Source of the DNA: Allomuricauda sp. CAU 1633
Lineage (GTDB): Bacteria > Bacteroidota > Bacteroidia > Flavobacteriales > Flavobacteriaceae
NCBI RefSeq assembly: GCF_017313225.1
Contig: NZ_JAFLNE010000002.1
Coordinates: 372,001 to 436,000 of the forward strand
Reading direction: 5' to 3'
Length of the DNA: 64,000 nucleotides
Part shown: one piece after another, positions 49,915-59,787 of the stretch
Layout: every line of letters begins with the position of its first letter
Numbering within the stretch: the first letter of the stretch is position 1
Made by a program: the position numbers and the translations under genes
Notes under the pieces: model-generated
Databases searched by the model: none
What the model saw: only the letters and a program-made list of their open reading frames with translations
Told to the model about the DNA's origin: nothing

Positions 49915-51450
49915 TTAGTCCATGGGTTCGGTCAACACAGCCAAACAGGACATAATGCCCTCCAGATAATTTCCAATCCTAAGATTTTCATTTGGCGCAT
50001 GGATACTGTTATCTGGATTGGGAATGCGAAGAGCGACAGCAGGCACACCGAGCGTATTGATAAAGGGACCTATGGGTTGAGATCCCCCCGTGGTTCGCAT
50101 GTTGACAAATCTGTCATCAAAAAGTCGGGTCATGGCACGATTCAACATGTGGCCCATGGAAGAGTCAAAATTGGTGCGAAAGGGTTTGGATCCCAGTTTG
50201 TAGGTAAATGAAGCCAATTTTGGGTATGTTGCACGCTCCTCGTCAGTTGGAATGGAGTCCACCAGATGAAATCCATTGTCCATAATGTATTGTTTTAGCG
50301 ACTCCATCAATCGCTTTCCGTCGGATTCTGGGACTAATCGCATATCAATCTCAGCAACTACTTCAGAAGGTATAATCGTTCGGACCTCTTTGCCAACCCA
50401 AGCGGCCTTTAGCCCCCGAATGTTCAAAGAAGGATATTGCAGAGCTTCTTGGTACGTTTCTCCAACTTTATCAGGCTGGGAAATGCCAAGTCCGGTTTTT
50501 ATTTCATTTAAGTCTTCTGGAACTTGGTTGAGTTTCTCTTTTTCTGTTTCTGTCAACTCAATTCCATCATAGAATCCTGGAATTTGAACTAGGCCTTCTT
50601 CATTTTTAAGAGAACCCAAAAAGCGCGAAGCCTCAAAAACTGGATTAGGGGAGAAATTCCCGTATTGACCGCTGTGCAGGGAACGTTTTGCACCGAAAAC
50701 AGTCAAAGTGGCTGTAGCAATTCCTCTTGCCCCATAGGTTAGTGTTGGCCAATTGGAGAGATGACGGGTTCCATCCATGATGAGGATGCCATCTGCAGAG
50801 AGCAGGTCTCCAAATTTTTTAACCACCTCCGGTAGGTCAGGAGAACCCAATTCTTCCTGAAAATCCATAATGACCTTGATGTTGTACTCTGGGGTTTCGC
50901 CCATCTCTGTCAATATCTGTAATCCAGAAATAAAAGCCATGGCAGGCCCTTTGGAGTCCGATGCGGATCGGGCAAAAATCCGCCAATCCAGATCCAATGG
51001 CATTTTATGGGCCTCGTATGATATGATTTCCCATTCACCATCTTTGTTTTCTTGCTTTAAAACAGGAAGGTAAGGACTTGGTTGATACCACTCCGTAGAA
51101 TCCACTGGTTGTCCATCAATCTGCAAATAAAATAAGAGGGTTTTCGTGTTTTTTGGATACCTCTTTTCAGCAAAAAGCAAGGGAGCTCCATTGGTTTCCA
51201 AACGTTGGATTTTGAAACCCATTTCCGAAAAAATAATGGTACAGCGCTCTAAATTGGCCTCAATTTGATCGGGATAGTTTCCATCATTGGGGATTTTTAG
51301 AAACTCCATCAGATTTTCAACAGCATTGGGCAATGCTTTTTTGGAGGCAGTTTCAATTTGCTCCTTCGTCAACTTTTGAGCATGGATGCCCATGACCATC
51401 AAAAGATTGAATAAGATGGTCAGAAAAAAGGTGTGGCCAAATGATTTCAT
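49915..51450 (-). CDS. Secreted M20 family peptidase with altered metal site
   Basis: A 511-residue exported dipeptidase-like protein (signal TFFLTILFNLLMVMGIHAQ). M20 motifs: LLFYLQIDGQPVD, SASDSKGPAMAF (bridging D165), DFQEELGSPD (E199/E200), LIMDGTRHLS, and final ligand His in DNSIHAPNEN; lid motif SGQYGNFSPNPV. The first zinc ligand, His of the usual G-H-x-D-x-x-P motif, is Gln110 (YLQID). The second Asp of S-D-D-K-G is Ser166. The fold is clear, but metal binding or activity may be changed. Overlaps the upstream uvrB by four bases. Confidence 0.88.
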   Translation of the reverse strand: MKSFGHTFFLTILFNLLMVMGIHAQKLTKEQIETASKKALPNAVENLMEFLKIPNDGNYPDQIEANLERCTIIFSEMGFKIQRLETNGAPLLFAEKRYPKNTKTLLFYLQIDGQPVDSTEWYQPSPYLPVLKQENKDGEWEIISYEAHKMPLDLDWRIFARSASDSKGPAMAFISGLQILTEMGETPEYNIKVIMDFQEELGSPDLPEVVKKFGDLLSADGILIMDGTRHLSNWPTLTYGARGIATATLTVFGAKRSLHSGQYGNFSPNPVFEASRFLGSLKNEEGLVQIPGFYDGIELTETEKEKLNQVPEDLNEIKTGLGISQPDKVGETYQEALQYPSLNIRGLKAAWVGKEVRTIIPSEVVAEIDMRLVPESDGKRLMESLKQYIMDNGFHLVDSIPTDEERATYPKLASFTYKLGSKPFRTNFDSSMGHMLNRAMTRLFDDRFVNMRTTGGSQPIGPFINTLGVPAVALRIPNPDNSIHAPNENLRIGNYLEGIMSCLAVLTEPMD

Positions 51451-53432
51451 GATTCTTGCAGTGATTTTATTTCATCGCGTAGTTTGGCTGCTTCCATAAA
51501 ATTAAGTTCTTTGGCTGCTTTCTCCATGGCTTTTCGTTTCTCCCGAATCAGTTTTTCCTTTTGGTCTTCGGTAAGATATTCCAAATCAGGTTCAGCGGCA
51601 CGAAGTTCCTCTTTTTGAAAGTGATACGTTGAAACCGAATTCTTGGCCAGCGCATTATCCAAATTTTTATTCAGTGCTTTTGGCGTGATATTGTTCGCCA
51701 AGTTATAGTCCATTTGTTTTTCCCTGCGGTAGTTGGTTTCGTCAATGGTCTTTTGCATGCTTTCTGTGATGGTATCGGCATACATAATGGCCTTTCCATT
51801 CAAATTACGTGCAGCACGACCCACAGTTTGGGTCAAGGAACGGTTACTCCGTAAAAAACCCTCTTTGTCGGCATCCAAAATGGCCACTAGTGAAACCTCA
51901 GGCAAATCCAATCCTTCCCGTAACAGGTTTACACCAATCAAGACATCAAATAAACCTTTTCGCAGATCTTGCATGATCTCCACCCGCTCCAACGTATCCA
52001 CATCACTATGAATGTAACGGCAACGCACATCAATTCGAGCCAAATATTTGGCAAGTTCCTCGGCCATTCGTTTAGTCAAAGTGGTTACCAGCGTCCGTTC
52101 ATCCAGTTCCACCCGTTGCTGGATTTCCTCCACCAAATCATCAATCTGATTGGCACTTGGCCGTACCTCAATGACAGGGTCCAAAAGTCCTGTTGGGCGA
52201 ATTACCTGCTCCACATACACCCCTTGGCTCAGTTCCAATTCGTAATCCGCAGGTGTGGCACTAACGTAAATCACCTGATTTTGCAAGGTTTCAAACTCTT
52301 CAAATTTAAGTGGTCGGTTGTCCATGGCCGCGGGAAGTCGGAACCCATATTCTACCAAATTTTCCTTTCTGGAACGATCCCCACCGTACATGGCATGTAC
52401 CTGAGGGATGGTTACGTGGCTCTCGTCAATTATCATCAAATAGTCATCGGGAAAATAATCCAATAAGCAGAAGGGTCGTGTTCCTGGTTCCCGACCGTCC
52501 AAATAGCGGGAATAGTTTTCAATTCCGGAACAATAGCCCAGTTCGCGGATCATTTCCAAATCAAAATTGGTGCGCTCTTCCAAGCGTTTGGCTTCCAGAG
52601 GTCGACCTATTTCCTTAAAGTAATCCACTTGTTTCACCAAATCATCCTGGATTTGTCGGATCGCATTCTGGAGGATATCCGGTGAGGTCACGAACATATT
52701 GGCAGGGTAGATGTTCAGTGAATCGTAAATTTCGATTACCTTATTGTTGAAGGGGTCCAGTGCTTCAATTTCCTCAATTTCATCTCCGAAAAAGTGAATG
52801 CGAAAGGCATGGTCAGCATAACCTGGAAACACATCCACCACATCACCTTTTACTCTAAAATTTCCATTTCTGAAATCCGCAGTGGTTCTCGAATATAGAC
52901 TTTGCACCAATTGTTTTAGGAATTTGGTGCGTGAAATCACCTGATCCCTATGGATGGAAATCACGTTCTTTTGAAATTCAATCGGGTTTCCAATACCATA
53001 CAAGCAAGAAACCGAAGCGACCACCAGCACATCCCTTCGACCTGAAAGTAGCGAAGAAGTGGCACTCAATCGTAGTTTTTCAATATCCTCGTTGATGGAG
53101 AGGTCTTTTTCTATATACAACCCACTGGTGGGAATGTAGGCTTCGGGCTGGTAGTAATCATAATAGGAAACAAAATATTCCACGGCATTCTTGGGAAAAA
53201 ACTGTTTGAACTCCGAATACAACTGGGCCGCCAACGTCTTGTTGTGGGCCAACACCAAAGTGGGCCGTTGCACGGATTCCACCACATTGGCCACGGTAAA
53301 TGTTTTTCCCGAACCCGTTACTCCGAGCAGGGTTTGGTGGGGATCTCCCGCTTCAATCCCGCCCACTAATTGTTTGATGGCCCCTGGCTGGTCACCTGTC
53401 GGTTTGAACTCTGATACTACCTGAAACTTCAT
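51447..53432 (-). CDS. uvrB: Excinuclease ABC subunit B
   Basis: DNA-damage recognition helicase-like subunit of nucleotide excision repair. The 661-residue protein has the FKPTGDQPGAIKQLVGGI start, Walker A LLGVTGSGKTFTVANVV, beta-hairpin YYDYYQPEAYIPTSGLYIEK, Walker B region YLMIIDESHVTIPQ, helicase motifs VGRAARNLNGKAIMYAD, and a C-terminal UVR domain (MEKAAKELNFMEAAKLRDEI) for UvrC/UvrA contact. Length is standard (E. coli 673). The M20 peptidase follows with ATGA overlap. Confidence 0.97.
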   Translation of the reverse strand: MKFQVVSEFKPTGDQPGAIKQLVGGIEAGDPHQTLLGVTGSGKTFTVANVVESVQRPTLVLAHNKTLAAQLYSEFKQFFPKNAVEYFVSYYDYYQPEAYIPTSGLYIEKDLSINEDIEKLRLSATSSLLSGRRDVLVVASVSCLYGIGNPIEFQKNVISIHRDQVISRTKFLKQLVQSLYSRTTADFRNGNFRVKGDVVDVFPGYADHAFRIHFFGDEIEEIEALDPFNNKVIEIYDSLNIYPANMFVTSPDILQNAIRQIQDDLVKQVDYFKEIGRPLEAKRLEERTNFDLEMIRELGYCSGIENYSRYLDGREPGTRPFCLLDYFPDDYLMIIDESHVTIPQVHAMYGGDRSRKENLVEYGFRLPAAMDNRPLKFEEFETLQNQVIYVSATPADYELELSQGVYVEQVIRPTGLLDPVIEVRPSANQIDDLVEEIQQRVELDERTLVTTLTKRMAEELAKYLARIDVRCRYIHSDVDTLERVEIMQDLRKGLFDVLIGVNLLREGLDLPEVSLVAILDADKEGFLRSNRSLTQTVGRAARNLNGKAIMYADTITESMQKTIDETNYRREKQMDYNLANNITPKALNKNLDNALAKNSVSTYHFQKEELRAAEPDLEYLTEDQKEKLIREKRKAMEKAAKELNFMEAAKLRDEIKSLQES

Positions 53433-53481
53433 CTGATAAAAATAGTAAAGGCCGGCACCAAATTAAAGCAAAGCGGAAAGA

Positions 53482-55221
53482 TTATCGTTTAAGGGTAAAA
53501 TGGCCTTTAATTTCTCTATTTGACTCATCGAAGGCTCGAAACCAATACTCTCCTTCAGGAACGGGCTGTCCTTGGAAATTGCCATCCCAACCATTGGAAT
53601 TTTGGAGTATTTCCTTTAGGAAAAATCCATAGCGATTAAAAATTTGGATGCTTTGCAAGACGATTACCTCCCCATTTGGGGGTTGAATAAATTGCCAATA
53701 ATCATTGATGTTGTCCCCATTTGGAGTGAAAAATTTGGGAAATCCTTCCACTGTCAAGTCTTGTACCAAACTTTTCTCTGCAATGCCACAGCCATTTTTG
53801 TCCCTCACATAAAAGGTATGGGTGACCGGTTCAAGGTTGGGGAAGGTGTTGTTGTCTGAATAAGGGCCGTCCCGGTTGTCCACAGCATATTCATAGTCCC
53901 CATTACCCGAAGCTACCACCGTAACCTGTAATTGGTCCGTTCCATTACCAGAGAAATCTAGCCGGCTGATGATTGGTGCCTCGGATGAAACCACAGTAAA
54001 TTCCTGAATGGAGGGGCATTCAATAATGTTTCCTGATTGGGACACCAGATTATAGGCTTCATAACGATACCTGCCATTTTCTTGGATTGAAACCTGATTT
54101 GTATCTGAAATTACCGTCTCATTATCAAATTCGTCAATTTGGTACCATCGGTAGCCGTCGGCCGTGTCTTCGGAAGTGACAATTAGGGGAGATTCATTCT
54201 CGCAGAAGGATAGTGTTTCTGGAAAATCAATCTCCGGATTAATAATGACGTATTCTCCAGTATCAAAATCCAAGTATGGTCCACAACCCAATAGGGTACT
54301 GAAACTGGTTTGCAGGCAGTTTTCTGCCTCACCGGCATCATTAAAAGGCACAATGGTGATAAAAAAGGTTTTGTTGGGTTCGAAATTCAGCACCGGAGTA
54401 GAATTGTTATAAAAAGTAGAATTATTTAAGATGTCACTGTTGGAAGGTGTTGTTCCAATGTTTACAACATATCCTGTGGCATCTGGTATGGCCGTCCATT
54501 CAAGTATGGGTGATAGGGCAACATTTGTTTCTCCATCCATCGGATAAACGATGGTAGTACAATCTGGAATTTCTGATTCAGCCCGGGTTCTGAACTGTTG
54601 TGAGATACATCCAGTTGCGGAACCAATGCCATTATATGGAATTATAGTTACAAAAATATCAGCTTCTGTAGGAAGATTTGTTGGAGGATTCAAGGTTAAG
54701 GAATTGCCTACATCTTGTTCCAGAATATCATTGTTTCCCACAGTAGTTCCCAGTCTAACCACGTATCCTGATGCACCGTAAACATAATCCCACGAGATGT
54801 TGGTGTTGGGGTTTATATCCGTGGCCAAATCCATGGGGCTGGTCATTTGGGTGCAATTTGGGCTGGATGTCAATGCCTCAGTTGTAAAACTAAAACTAGG
54901 ACAAGTGATATTTGGGCTATTAAAGAAGAATAGTGTTATAGTGACATATATGGTGGTATTCGATGGTAAACCCAAAGTAGGGGTAAAGGAAGAACCGTTG
55001 GTAAATTGAGAAGCTAATATATCATCATCACCTGGACTCGTACCTAAAATTATGTTGTACGCGGGTACCCCATCCACTGTTTCCCATGAAATGGTGGCAT
55101 CCACAGGTACATTGGTAGCGCCATTGGTTGGAGCCAATAAATCCGGACATTCTTGTGCTTTTAGCCCAAGGGCGAGTAAAAGTGACAAAAGCAATAAGAA
55201 TACCCTATTTTTCATTTTCAA
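53482..55221 (-). CDS. T9SS type B cargo with three FN3-like repeats
   Basis: A 579-residue secreted protein. Signal peptide 1-23 (VFLLLLSLLLALGLKAQE). Three tandem repeats of about 95 residues: NVPVDATISWETVDGVPAYN, DINPNTNISWDYVYGASGYV, NVALSPILEWTAIPDATGYV, each ending near LGT..G..DIL, and a SprB/gliding type C-terminal domain: FPKFFTPNGDNINDYW, NRYGFFLKEI, GNFQGQPVPEGEYWFRA, ending in IKGHFTLKR. The C-terminal domain directs type IX secretion (type B sorting). It lies seven bases downstream of a second cargo gene with the same end. Binding target unknown. Confidence 0.9.
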   Translation of the reverse strand: MKMKNRVFLLLLSLLLALGLKAQECPDLLAPTNGATNVPVDATISWETVDGVPAYNIILGTSPGDDDILASQFTNGSSFTPTLGLPSNTTIYVTITLFFFNSPNITCPSFSFTTEALTSSPNCTQMTSPMDLATDINPNTNISWDYVYGASGYVVRLGTTVGNNDILEQDVGNSLTLNPPTNLPTEADIFVTIIPYNGIGSATGCISQQFRTRAESEIPDCTTIVYPMDGETNVALSPILEWTAIPDATGYVVNIGTTPSNSDILNNSTFYNNSTPVLNFEPNKTFFITIVPFNDAGEAENCLQTSFSTLLGCGPYLDFDTGEYVIINPEIDFPETLSFCENESPLIVTSEDTADGYRWYQIDEFDNETVISDTNQVSIQENGRYRYEAYNLVSQSGNIIECPSIQEFTVVSSEAPIISRLDFSGNGTDQLQVTVVASGNGDYEYAVDNRDGPYSDNNTFPNLEPVTHTFYVRDKNGCGIAEKSLVQDLTVEGFPKFFTPNGDNINDYWQFIQPPNGEVIVLQSIQIFNRYGFFLKEILQNSNGWDGNFQGQPVPEGEYWFRAFDESNREIKGHFTLKR

Positions 55222-55228
55222 TCTCTTA

Positions 55229-57943
55229 TTATCGCTTTAGGGCAAAATGACCTTTAAAGATTCTTCCGCTCTGTAACGAAACACTGAACCAGTAATCCGA
55301 AGCAGGTAGCTCGCTATTATTATGTGAGCCATTCCAACCTTCACTCCCAGGGCTTATTTGGGCAACCAATTTTCCGTAGCGGTCATAGATTGAAATAATG
55401 CTCTCGGGCTGAAATTGCTCATTTACCCCAATAATCTGCCAAAAATCATTGACATTGTCCCCATTGGGGGTAAAGAATTTGGGATACCCAATCACGGAAA
55501 TCAGTTCTTCGGACAATCCGCAGCCATTTTTGTCCCTAACATAGGCTGTAATTATCCCCGGAGATACATTGTCAAACAAAGCTGAATCCTGATAAAAAAA
55601 ACCATCCAATGAAAATTCATATTCCCCATCCCCCGAAACCAAAATCTCAACCGTATTGTTCTCTGAAATATCCTCGATTAAAATATCGTCAATCTGTGCC
55701 TTGTTGGAGGGCACCACTTCAAAAATGGCGGTATTGGTGCATTCAAAAGCACCTTCATTGGACGTGTATACATATCCTACTTCCAGAACATAATTCCCAA
55801 GCGCCTCAATTTGAAGGTCTTGTTGGTTTCCAATTTCTGCCAATCCCCCTGATTGGTCCTTATACCATCTATACAAATCAAAACCATCAGGGGCAGTCAC
55901 AGAAATGGGCGGGCCATCCGTACACCAAGTCAATTCATCCATAAAGTTGAGCGTTGGGGTTTGGGTAACCGTAAGGTTGATGATATCAACATCCTCACAT
56001 TCATTGTTCTCCTCAATTCTGGCATAAATTAGAGTAGACGATGAGGCATAATCCCCTGATATTGGATTTTGCTCAAGACTGGCATCTTCCAAAGTGGTAT
56101 ATAGGGTAACATCCCTATTTCTATAAGCTGAATCCAGCATACTGTTCAAGTCAAAAATTCCTTCCAGTAACTCATCTTCGGGGTTTTCATCACAGGCATA
56201 GAATGTTTTTTCATCCTCGGTCAACACAATGGAAAGGACCTGTAGTTGTAATTCTCCAGTATCCTCACAACCATTGCTATTTAAAATCTTGTAATACAGG
56301 GTTTGGTTAAAAGGGGTTGAGTTGGTGTATCCAATTGGATTGGGAATGGGGTTTTCTGATGCCAAATCGGACAGGGACTCATAAAAATAGAAGGTGTAGG
56401 AGGTGTCAAAAATGGCCTGCTCCAAATTAAAAGTAGTGAGCCCATCCGCAGAATTGGTCGCTGCGGCATCGCACTGTACCAAGAGAAGGGGTTTGGGTTC
56501 AGGGAGCGGGTCCACCATAATAAAAGCTTCTCCGAGTATGGGACATTCATTGGGATCTTCGGGAGTAATTTGCAAACTATAACGACCTGAATCCACTGCA
56601 CTTGATGAGGCAATGGCTAAATTATAACTGGAATTAGCCAAGGGAACCCCATCTTTTTCCCAAGTATAGGTTGCATTGGGAAGATTTTCACCTTCCAAGA
56701 CAAACGCTTCCCCTGCACATAAGGTGAGGGTGGAACTTGAGGTGCCATCTGCATTCTGTACAAGGTCGACCTGGTTGAAGAAAGATTGCACAAAGGGCGG
56801 AAGACCTTGGGTAGCATTTTTACCTTCAAGGTAAACGGCATTATGAATGTAATTGGAAGCAACTCCCATTTCATTGGGATTTTCTATAACGCCCAAATAG
56901 GGAGATCCTTCGAAGTAATTTTCTGCAACGGTACGATATATTTTTCCATTTTGGGCAAGCTGTAAGGCTCCTCGATAAATAGGTCTCCTATCAATTTCAA
57001 TCTCCGAGGCGGAGATGTCCAGTGCCTCTAGATCAAATTGCAGTAATGAGGTGGAGAGCAATTGAGGGTCGTTTTGAGGAGGGATATCGGTGGTGTTTAC
57101 ATATAAAAAGTTTTGGTTGGGTGAAAATTCTATACCATACACTGTTGTAAAGGGGTTTGAGGTTTGCAGCTTTTGTTGATTGGACAAAAGGCCGGTGTCG
57201 GTATCAAAATCATACAGGTAGAGTCCGGAGTTACCGTTGGCACTTGCCAAGATGCTGCCATCTGGTGAAAACTTCAAATAACCTCTTGGGTCAAATATTT
57301 GGATGTCGTTGAACGTACTTTTTACGGGAACGGGATTGACCCCTGTCGTATTGACCTCGAAGGCATAATAAGTATTGAAGAATTGACCCGGCTCTTCGTT
57401 CTCGGAAGCTAGGGTGACCACCCAAATGGATTTGTCAAAACAATCTTTTATAACGGCGGACAACTTTTCCGAGCCATCAGCCAAAAGGTTTATGTTTTTC
57501 TGTATAACCGCCCCATTTCCGCCGTTCAAAGTAATATCTACCACGGAATAATTAAACCCCCAATCGGGATCCCCCTCAAAGGTTATGGTATCCATGGTAA
57601 AAATGTAGAAAATAGTGGGATCTTCAGGTTTTTGTACGATTATGGCAGATTGGGTGCTGGAAGGGTCTCCATACAATCCTGTCCCATTTTGCATGATGTT
57701 GTGGTTACGGTCATAAACCACAATACCATCAGTGTAAAACAAGAGGTTGCCTGTTGTGTCTGATATGGTAGTGCAGCCTTCAAACGTGTTTAACTTACCA
57801 TCGGTAAGGGCCACCACAGTCCCATCATCTTTAAATTTTAAGCCAGCTCCGTTTCCAAAATACCAATTGGAGGTTTCCCCTTGTGCAAAAAGAGAAAGGG
57901 AAAAAAGGCTGAAAAATCCAAAAAAGAGGTGTTTCAATGCCAT
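55229..57943 (-). CDS. T9SS type B cargo with beta-propeller-like N-terminus
   Basis: A 904-residue secreted protein. Signal peptide about 1-20 (FFGFFSLFSLSLFAQ). The first 370 residues contain WD40-like blades (NWYFGNGAGLKFKDDGT, FDPRGYLKFSPDGSILASAN, YGIEFSPNQNFLYVNTTD). The middle holds Ig-like and PKD-like segments (LCAGEAFVLEGENLPNATYTW, about 405-770). The C-terminal type B sorting domain: YPKFFTPNGDNVNDFW, YDRYGKLVAQISPGSEGW, then RIFKGHFALKR. Its end matches that of the neighbouring cargo, so both likely pass the same secretion system. No sorting machinery (porU etc.) is in the window. Confidence 0.9.
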   Translation of the reverse strand: MALKHLFFGFFSLFSLSLFAQGETSNWYFGNGAGLKFKDDGTVVALTDGKLNTFEGCTTISDTTGNLLFYTDGIVVYDRNHNIMQNGTGLYGDPSSTQSAIIVQKPEDPTIFYIFTMDTITFEGDPDWGFNYSVVDITLNGGNGAVIQKNINLLADGSEKLSAVIKDCFDKSIWVVTLASENEEPGQFFNTYYAFEVNTTGVNPVPVKSTFNDIQIFDPRGYLKFSPDGSILASANGNSGLYLYDFDTDTGLLSNQQKLQTSNPFTTVYGIEFSPNQNFLYVNTTDIPPQNDPQLLSTSLLQFDLEALDISASEIEIDRRPIYRGALQLAQNGKIYRTVAENYFEGSPYLGVIENPNEMGVASNYIHNAVYLEGKNATQGLPPFVQSFFNQVDLVQNADGTSSSTLTLCAGEAFVLEGENLPNATYTWEKDGVPLANSSYNLAIASSSAVDSGRYSLQITPEDPNECPILGEAFIMVDPLPEPKPLLLVQCDAAATNSADGLTTFNLEQAIFDTSYTFYFYESLSDLASENPIPNPIGYTNSTPFNQTLYYKILNSNGCEDTGELQLQVLSIVLTEDEKTFYACDENPEDELLEGIFDLNSMLDSAYRNRDVTLYTTLEDASLEQNPISGDYASSSTLIYARIEENNECEDVDIINLTVTQTPTLNFMDELTWCTDGPPISVTAPDGFDLYRWYKDQSGGLAEIGNQQDLQIEALGNYVLEVGYVYTSNEGAFECTNTAIFEVVPSNKAQIDDILIEDISENNTVEILVSGDGEYEFSLDGFFYQDSALFDNVSPGIITAYVRDKNGCGLSEELISVIGYPKFFTPNGDNVNDFWQIIGVNEQFQPESIISIYDRYGKLVAQISPGSEGWNGSHNNSELPASDYWFSVSLQSGRIFKGHFALKR

Positions 57944-57971
57944 TTAGCTTGATTCAGTATCTGACAAGATA

Positions 57972-58805
57972 CTATAAATCACGCTTTTTCAATAATGCAT
58001 AGGATAAGTAGATAAAAAGAGCCGTCCAAAAGAGAACGATTAAGAACTCATACCAGTAGACATGATAGTCGAATCGCATGTTCTCCCCAATCTGGTCTCC
58101 AATGTTCTGTACTGCTGAGAGCCTTGAGAACGGTTCCTTGATCAAATTCATCATGGATTCTAGCGGAAAAAAGTCTTTCACTCTTTTTGCAGCGGGCCAA
58201 CTCATTACTTTCCAGCCTAACAATCCAAAGGTGACCTGTTCCAAAATGGTCCAGAGAATCAGAAAACCAAGTGCAAAGGCAGATCGCTTTACAAAAATCC
58301 CCAAAAAGAGACAGAAGGAGAAAAAACCAACCAGCTTTACAAAAAAGGCCAGTAAAAATTCCAAGTCCGAAAAGATGATGGACAGTTCGTTATAATCGGA
58401 ATAAACCAACCCCAAAATCATGGAAACCACAAACACAAAAACCGTTGATATCAATGCAAAAGAAATAACAGTCAGTACTTTGGAAAGGATAAATTCCTTT
58501 TTGGAGAGCCCATCTATCAAATTTTGTTTGATGGTCTTATTGCTGTATTCATTGGACATCATGGAGACAATGACGATGGCCAAAAAGAGTTTAAAAATAG
58601 CGGTAACAAAAGTGTTAAAGTGCCAGATATAGGGAAAGTTGAAAATTCCCTGGTCGGCCAAATGAAATTGCACTGGGCCAATATCGAACTTTATGGCTGC
58701 GACCAATGCAATTGAGGTCAGAAGCACAAAATAAGATGTGATTAAAATCTTACTGGCCCTGTTGTTCCAAAGTTTTATAAATTCTATTTGAAGTAGACGT
58801 ACCAT
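57972..58805 (-). CDS. ABC-2 type permease (BcrB/NosY-like)
   Basis: A 277-residue inner membrane protein with six helices (about 20-40, 68-88, 112-135, 145-165, 172-195, 250-270). The first lines MVRLLQIEFIKLWNNRASKI are typical of ABC-2 permeases of bacitracin-like exporters. MSNEYSNKTIKQNLIDGLSK is the coupling motif. It follows its ATPase gene by 11 bases. Confidence 0.88.
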   Translation of the reverse strand: MVRLLQIEFIKLWNNRASKILITSYFVLLTSIALVAAIKFDIGPVQFHLADQGIFNFPYIWHFNTFVTAIFKLFLAIVIVSMMSNEYSNKTIKQNLIDGLSKKEFILSKVLTVISFALISTVFVFVVSMILGLVYSDYNELSIIFSDLEFLLAFFVKLVGFFSFCLFLGIFVKRSAFALGFLILWTILEQVTFGLLGWKVMSWPAAKRVKDFFPLESMMNLIKEPFSRLSAVQNIGDQIGENMRFDYHVYWYEFLIVLFWTALFIYLSYALLKKRDL

Positions 58806-58816
58806 TCGTTTTTTGA

Positions 58817-59713
58817 TTAGTTGTTTTTGGTCAGAGTTAAAAATTGCTCTTCCAGACTTTCCTTACGTTTCACCAGATGCGAAAGCACAATACCTTTTTC
58901 AAACAGGAGTTTGTTTAGTGCCTCGGCATCCATCTCTTCCTTTAAATAGGCGGTAAGTGTTCCGTTGAAGTTTTCAATCTTTCCAAAACTGGCATTCTTT
59001 TCCAGAAGGGCTTGTAGTTTTTCCATATCGATGGAGCGAAGCTCAAAAAAGCCATGACTGGCCAACATACTGTCCACGGGACCAGAATAGAGTTTTTCAC
59101 CCTTCCGAAGAATGACCACATGGGAACATACTTTTTCAACCTCGTCCAGTAAGTGCGAGGCCAGTAGAATGGTGGTGCCTTGGCTGGCAATTTTTTTAAT
59201 GATTTCCCTGATTTGATGAATACCCTGCGGGTCCAATCCGTTGGTAGGTTCATCCAGAATAAGAATTTCGGGGTCGTTGAGTAGGGCAGAGGCAATGGCC
59301 AAACGCTGCTTCATTCCCAAAGAGTAGGTCTTGAACTTACTGTTTCTTCGGTCCCACAACCCAACCAGTTCCAGTTTTTCCTGAATGCGGGTCTCTGGCA
59401 CTTCCTTGATCTTACAGACCAATTTCAGGTTTTGAATGGCGGTCATGTAGGGGTAAAAATTGGGTCGCTCAATAATGGCCCCCACTTTTTTCAAGGCCTG
59501 GTGGGTAGAGGTATTGCCATCGAACCAGCTAAAATCGCCCGATGTGCGGTTCACTACGTTCAAAATAATACCCAAAGTGGTCGATTTTCCACTACCATTC
59601 GGGCCCAAAATGCCATACACATTGCCCTTTTCAATGGTAAAGGACAAGTCTTTGACTGCAGTGAGGTATCCAAATTTTTTGGTGAGTTGATTTACGGTCA
59701 GTATAGTTTCCAA
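58817..59713 (-). CDS. ABC transporter ATP-binding protein (BcrA-like)
   Basis: A 298-residue ATPase: Walker A GPNGSGKST, Q-loop region VGAIIERPNFYPY, signature YSLGMKQRLAIASAL, Walker B LILDEPTNGLDP, H-loop LLASHLLDEVEK, and a C-terminal helper domain of about 85 residues. With the permease it forms a two-gene exporter; antibiotics or peptides are plausible, but the substrate is not shown. The divergent kinase-like gene starts 74 bases away. Confidence 0.9.
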   Translation of the reverse strand: METILTVNQLTKKFGYLTAVKDLSFTIEKGNVYGILGPNGSGKSTTLGIILNVVNRTSGDFSWFDGNTSTHQALKKVGAIIERPNFYPYMTAIQNLKLVCKIKEVPETRIQEKLELVGLWDRRNSKFKTYSLGMKQRLAIASALLNDPEILILDEPTNGLDPQGIHQIREIIKKIASQGTTILLASHLLDEVEKVCSHVVILRKGEKLYSGPVDSMLASHGFFELRSIDMEKLQALLEKNASFGKIENFNGTLTAYLKEEMDAEALNKLLFEKGIVLSHLVKRKESLEEQFLTLTKNN

Positions 59714-59787
59714 GACGGAATCGTTTTTTGATTTGTTTATAGTAACTTGACGAGGTATTATGGAATTTGTTACAAAATAGGGAAAGA

